A stretch of DNA of 7,153 nt from positions 1 to 7,153 of the forward strand of contig JASEHA010000115.1 in assembly GCA_030018795.1 (NCBI GenBank), in the 5' to 3' direction. Source of the DNA: a bacterium. GTDB taxonomy: Bacteria; UBA9089; CG2-30-40-21. The translations under genes and the position numbers were made by a program. This document shows, one piece after another, positions 5,823 through 7,153 of this stretch. The notes below the pieces were generated by a model. It was not told where the DNA came from. It saw only the letters and a program-made list of their open reading frames with translations, and did no database searches. The stretch's first letter is position 1; each line of letters opens with the position of its first letter.

Positions 5823-6197
5823 ATGAAAAATGAGTTAAAGATGTTTAAGGCATTATCAAACCAAACGCGGCTGAGGATTATGGTTCTTCTGGCAGAAAAG
5901 GAGCTTTGTGTCTGTCAGATGGAATGGGCACTGGGATTGACGCAGGTAAAGGTATCACGGCATTTAACTGTGTTAAAAAACGCCGGGCTTGTTCAGGATA
6001 GACGCGAGGGATTGTGGATATTCTATTCTCTCACTAAACCAAGAAACGAATTAGAAGGAATGATTCATCAGCAAATCAAAGACTATTTCTCTCAAAAATA
6101 CGATTCATTCAAAAAGGATATGGCTAAGATGAGAGAATGTGAGACAAAACCATTGGAGGAATTATGTACTATCAGGAAAACTACTCAGCCACATTGA
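5823..6197 (+). CDS. arsR: ArsR-family arsenite-responsive repressor
   Basis: A 124-residue winged-helix repressor that should leave its operator when trivalent arsenic or antimony binds. FKALSNQTRLRIMVLLAEKELCVCQM (8-33) carries the classical ELCVC motif: C29 and C31 correspond to the first two arsenite ligands of E. coli ArsR. The recognition helix is LTQVKVSRHLTVLKNAGLV (39-57), and DRREGLWIFYSL (59-70) is the wing. C106 and C115 near the C terminus are additional and might join metal binding. ATG 5823 is the start because AGGTG lies seven bases upstream; the longer frame beginning at TTG 5763 would start inside the -35 box and run through the -10, before the transcript begins. The gene appears intact. 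The transport genes that follow are broken, so it may now regulate little besides itself, or act elsewhere. Confidence 0.93.
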   Translation: MKNELKMFKALSNQTRLRIMVLLAEKELCVCQMEWALGLTQVKVSRHLTVLKNAGLVQDRREGLWIFYSLTKPRNELEGMIHQQIKDYFSQKYDSFKKDMAKMRECETKPLEELCTIRKTTQPH

Positions 6198-6274
6198 AAT
6201 ACGAAGTACCGGTCATGCTCGTTCTGGTCTGGTTTGCCAAACATACGGAGTGCAAACTATTTAGGGAAAGGTGA
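6164..6274 (+). CDS. Possible 36-residue small ORF overlapping arsR
   Basis: ATG 6164 follows GGAGG (6155-6159) at a short distance of four bases and overlaps the last 34 bases of arsR in another frame. The product would be 36 residues (starts MYYQENYSATLKYEV, ends LFRER) with a short hydrophobic centre, VPVMLVLVWFA, and one cysteine. Its TGA stop (6272-6274) overlaps the permease ribosome-binding site AAAGGTGA (6267-6274), so it may mainly couple translation from arsR to the permease. I recognise no family, and it could be a chance frame. Confidence 0.35.
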   Translation: MYYQENYSATLKYEVPVMLVLVWFAKHTECKLFRER

Positions 6275-6279
6275 AAATA

Positions 6280-6462
6280 ATGAAGGAATGGAAAAAGTTT
6301 CTGTATATTGCGATAATATTCTTAGGCTGTTTCTATTTGCCGATAGAAAATTTACGGTTTAGCAATGCTGTCTTTGAGACTCTTGCCCTTGTAAAATGGT
6401 ATGCTCGCGAACATGTATTATTGTGCCTTGTCCCTGCCTTCTTTATTGCCGGAGCATCCTAA
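6280..6462 (+). pseudogene. Truncated PF03773-type permease, N-terminal 60 codons only
   Basis: ATG 6280 follows AAAGGTGA by five bases. The 60 residues contain a first membrane segment (about 7-19, FLYIAIIFLGCFY) and the conserved stretch ALVKWYAREHVLLCLVPAFFIAGA, which I recognise as the start of the PF03773 (DUF318, ArsP/YraQ-like) permeases found in arsenic operons. Full-length members have several hundred residues and many more membrane spans. Here the reading frame ends at TAA 6460-6462 immediately after FFIAGA, and the sequence beyond is from a different gene in a different frame. The remnant could not transport anything. Its family fits the adjacent arsR: such permeases are thought to export arsenicals, although the substrate here is unknown. 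Confidence 0.8.
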
Positions 6463-6929
6463 ACGTTCCAGAGGTTGCACAATTCTTGCAGAAGTATATG
6501 GGCAAGGCTTTGGGTCCTCTGTTGATAATCACAGGGTTGTTTTTATTGGAGGTAATTACGCTTAAATTGCCCGGATTATCATTATCTCAGAAGCACCACA
6601 ATAAACTTATTGAAGCCGGCGCTCCGGGAGCCTTTCTTTTAGGTCTCATATTCACTCTGGCGTTTTGTCCTGTTTCTGCGGCGTTATTCTTTGGAAGCCT
6701 TATTCCTCTGGCACTCAATAGCCAGGCTGGAACAATATTGCCGTTTGTTTATGGGATTGGAACCGGGCTTCCAGTGTTTATATTTGCAGTGGCAATAGCA
6801 TTGGGAGTTACTTCCATGAATCATTGATTTCGTAGGATCACAAAACTTGAACATTATACCCGAAGAATAACAGGAATTATTTTTGTTCTCGTCGGATTGT
6901 ATTACATAGGAATTTATATCGTCAGATAA
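6453..6929 (+). pseudogene. C-terminal fragment of a CcdA/ArsG-like membrane protein with an in-frame stop
   Basis: Reading from 6453 gives SILNVPEVAQFLQKYMGKALGP, then hydrophobic spans LLIITGLFLLEVITL, GAFLLGLIFTLAFCPVSAALFF, LPFVYGIGTGLPVFIFAVAIALG and, after a TGA at 6825-6827, FRRITKLEHYTRRITG and IIFVLVGLYYIGIYIV up to TAA 6927-6929. This is the C-terminal two thirds or so of a CcdA/DsbD-type protein, most like those annotated as ArsG-type efflux permeases that accompany arsR and thioredoxin genes. F-C-P-V-S holds one of the two family cysteines; the N-terminal half with the other is missing. The longest frame starting at ATG 6396 is misleading: its first 19 residues are the permease DNA read out of frame. 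With no native start, a missing N terminus and a stop in the middle, it is a pseudogene. Confidence 0.8.
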
Positions 6930-7132
6930 AATTAGGGAAGGTCGAGAATCACGCCTTGAGAGGATAAAAAGTAGGCAGAAAACAATTAGCGTTCCGCAAT
7001 CACTGGTCAGCATATCGGATTTATTTAGTAACTATTCAGGTAGAGAAAGTGTAAGTAAGGGAAAATGAGAAAAGGATTTTGCCACCATTGACCATTTAGC
7101 AGTGAAACAGTCTTATGGTATCTCCTACCTGC

Positions 7133-7147
7133 CAAGCTGGAAGCTTG
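7133..7147. repeat. CAAGCT-GGA-AGCTTG palindrome near right edge
   Basis: Six-base arms CAAGCT (7133-7138) and AGCTTG (7142-7147) enclose GGA. It differs by only one base from 2078-2092 (loop GAA), so it is a further member of the family after comM. The stretch 6930-7153 around it has only short frames and no gene, RNA gene or promoter that I can support. The window ends six bases later, so the element may continue outside it. Confidence 0.65.
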
Positions 7148-7153
7148 ACTTGC

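Noticed and set aside
6396..6452. Native start of the CcdA-like protein at ATG 6396
   Set aside because: This stretch is the permease coding sequence read in the wrong frame and has no ribosome-binding site for that start.
6684..7013. Minus-strand frame at the right end
   Set aside because: It is antisense to the CcdA/ArsG-like fragment, which has clear family sequence on the plus strand.

Overview
The window looks like chromosomal DNA from a Gram-negative, probably uncultured bacterium of fairly low GC content. Strong Shine-Dalgarno sites precede several genes, genes are tightly packed, and there is a membrane-anchored murein transglycosylase. Almost every gap, and two reading frames, carry short palindromic repeats. 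No gene here fixes the phylum. From memory, this style of dispersed palindrome is common in genomes of uncultured groundwater and sediment lineages, but that is an impression and not a result.

All genes are on the plus strand. The left part (1-2042) holds yraN followed by a comM/yifB-type AAA ATPase, a pairing often seen in bacteria. The middle (2144-3575) holds a secreted, alanine-rich, coiled-coil protein I cannot name, then an HU-family DNA-binding protein. Next (3602-5688) come miaB (tRNA methylthiotransferase) and a lytic transglycosylase, whose ends overlap by four bases.

The right part (5763-6929) is a damaged arsenic-type operon. A consensus extended -10 promoter with a palindromic operator drives an apparently intact arsR. 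After it come an overlapping small ORF and the first 60 codons of a PF03773-type permease. These are joined out of frame, across an apparent deletion, to the C-terminal part of a CcdA/ArsG-like membrane protein. That second fragment also carries an in-frame TGA. The regulator therefore seems to have outlived its transport genes. The last 220 bases hold no gene I can support.

The most unusual feature is the repeat load. An 18-base unit encoding a GAPLAE-like hexapeptide occurs twice inside miaB and three times inside the adjacent transglycosylase, in the same reading frame. A different palindrome, CCCCCTT/AAGGGGG, lies in frame elsewhere in miaB. Other inverted repeats fill the gaps at 1-34, 434-490 and 2044-2094, and one recurs at the right edge (7133-7147). 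Together they suggest several families of small mobile palindromes that can be tolerated inside proteins.
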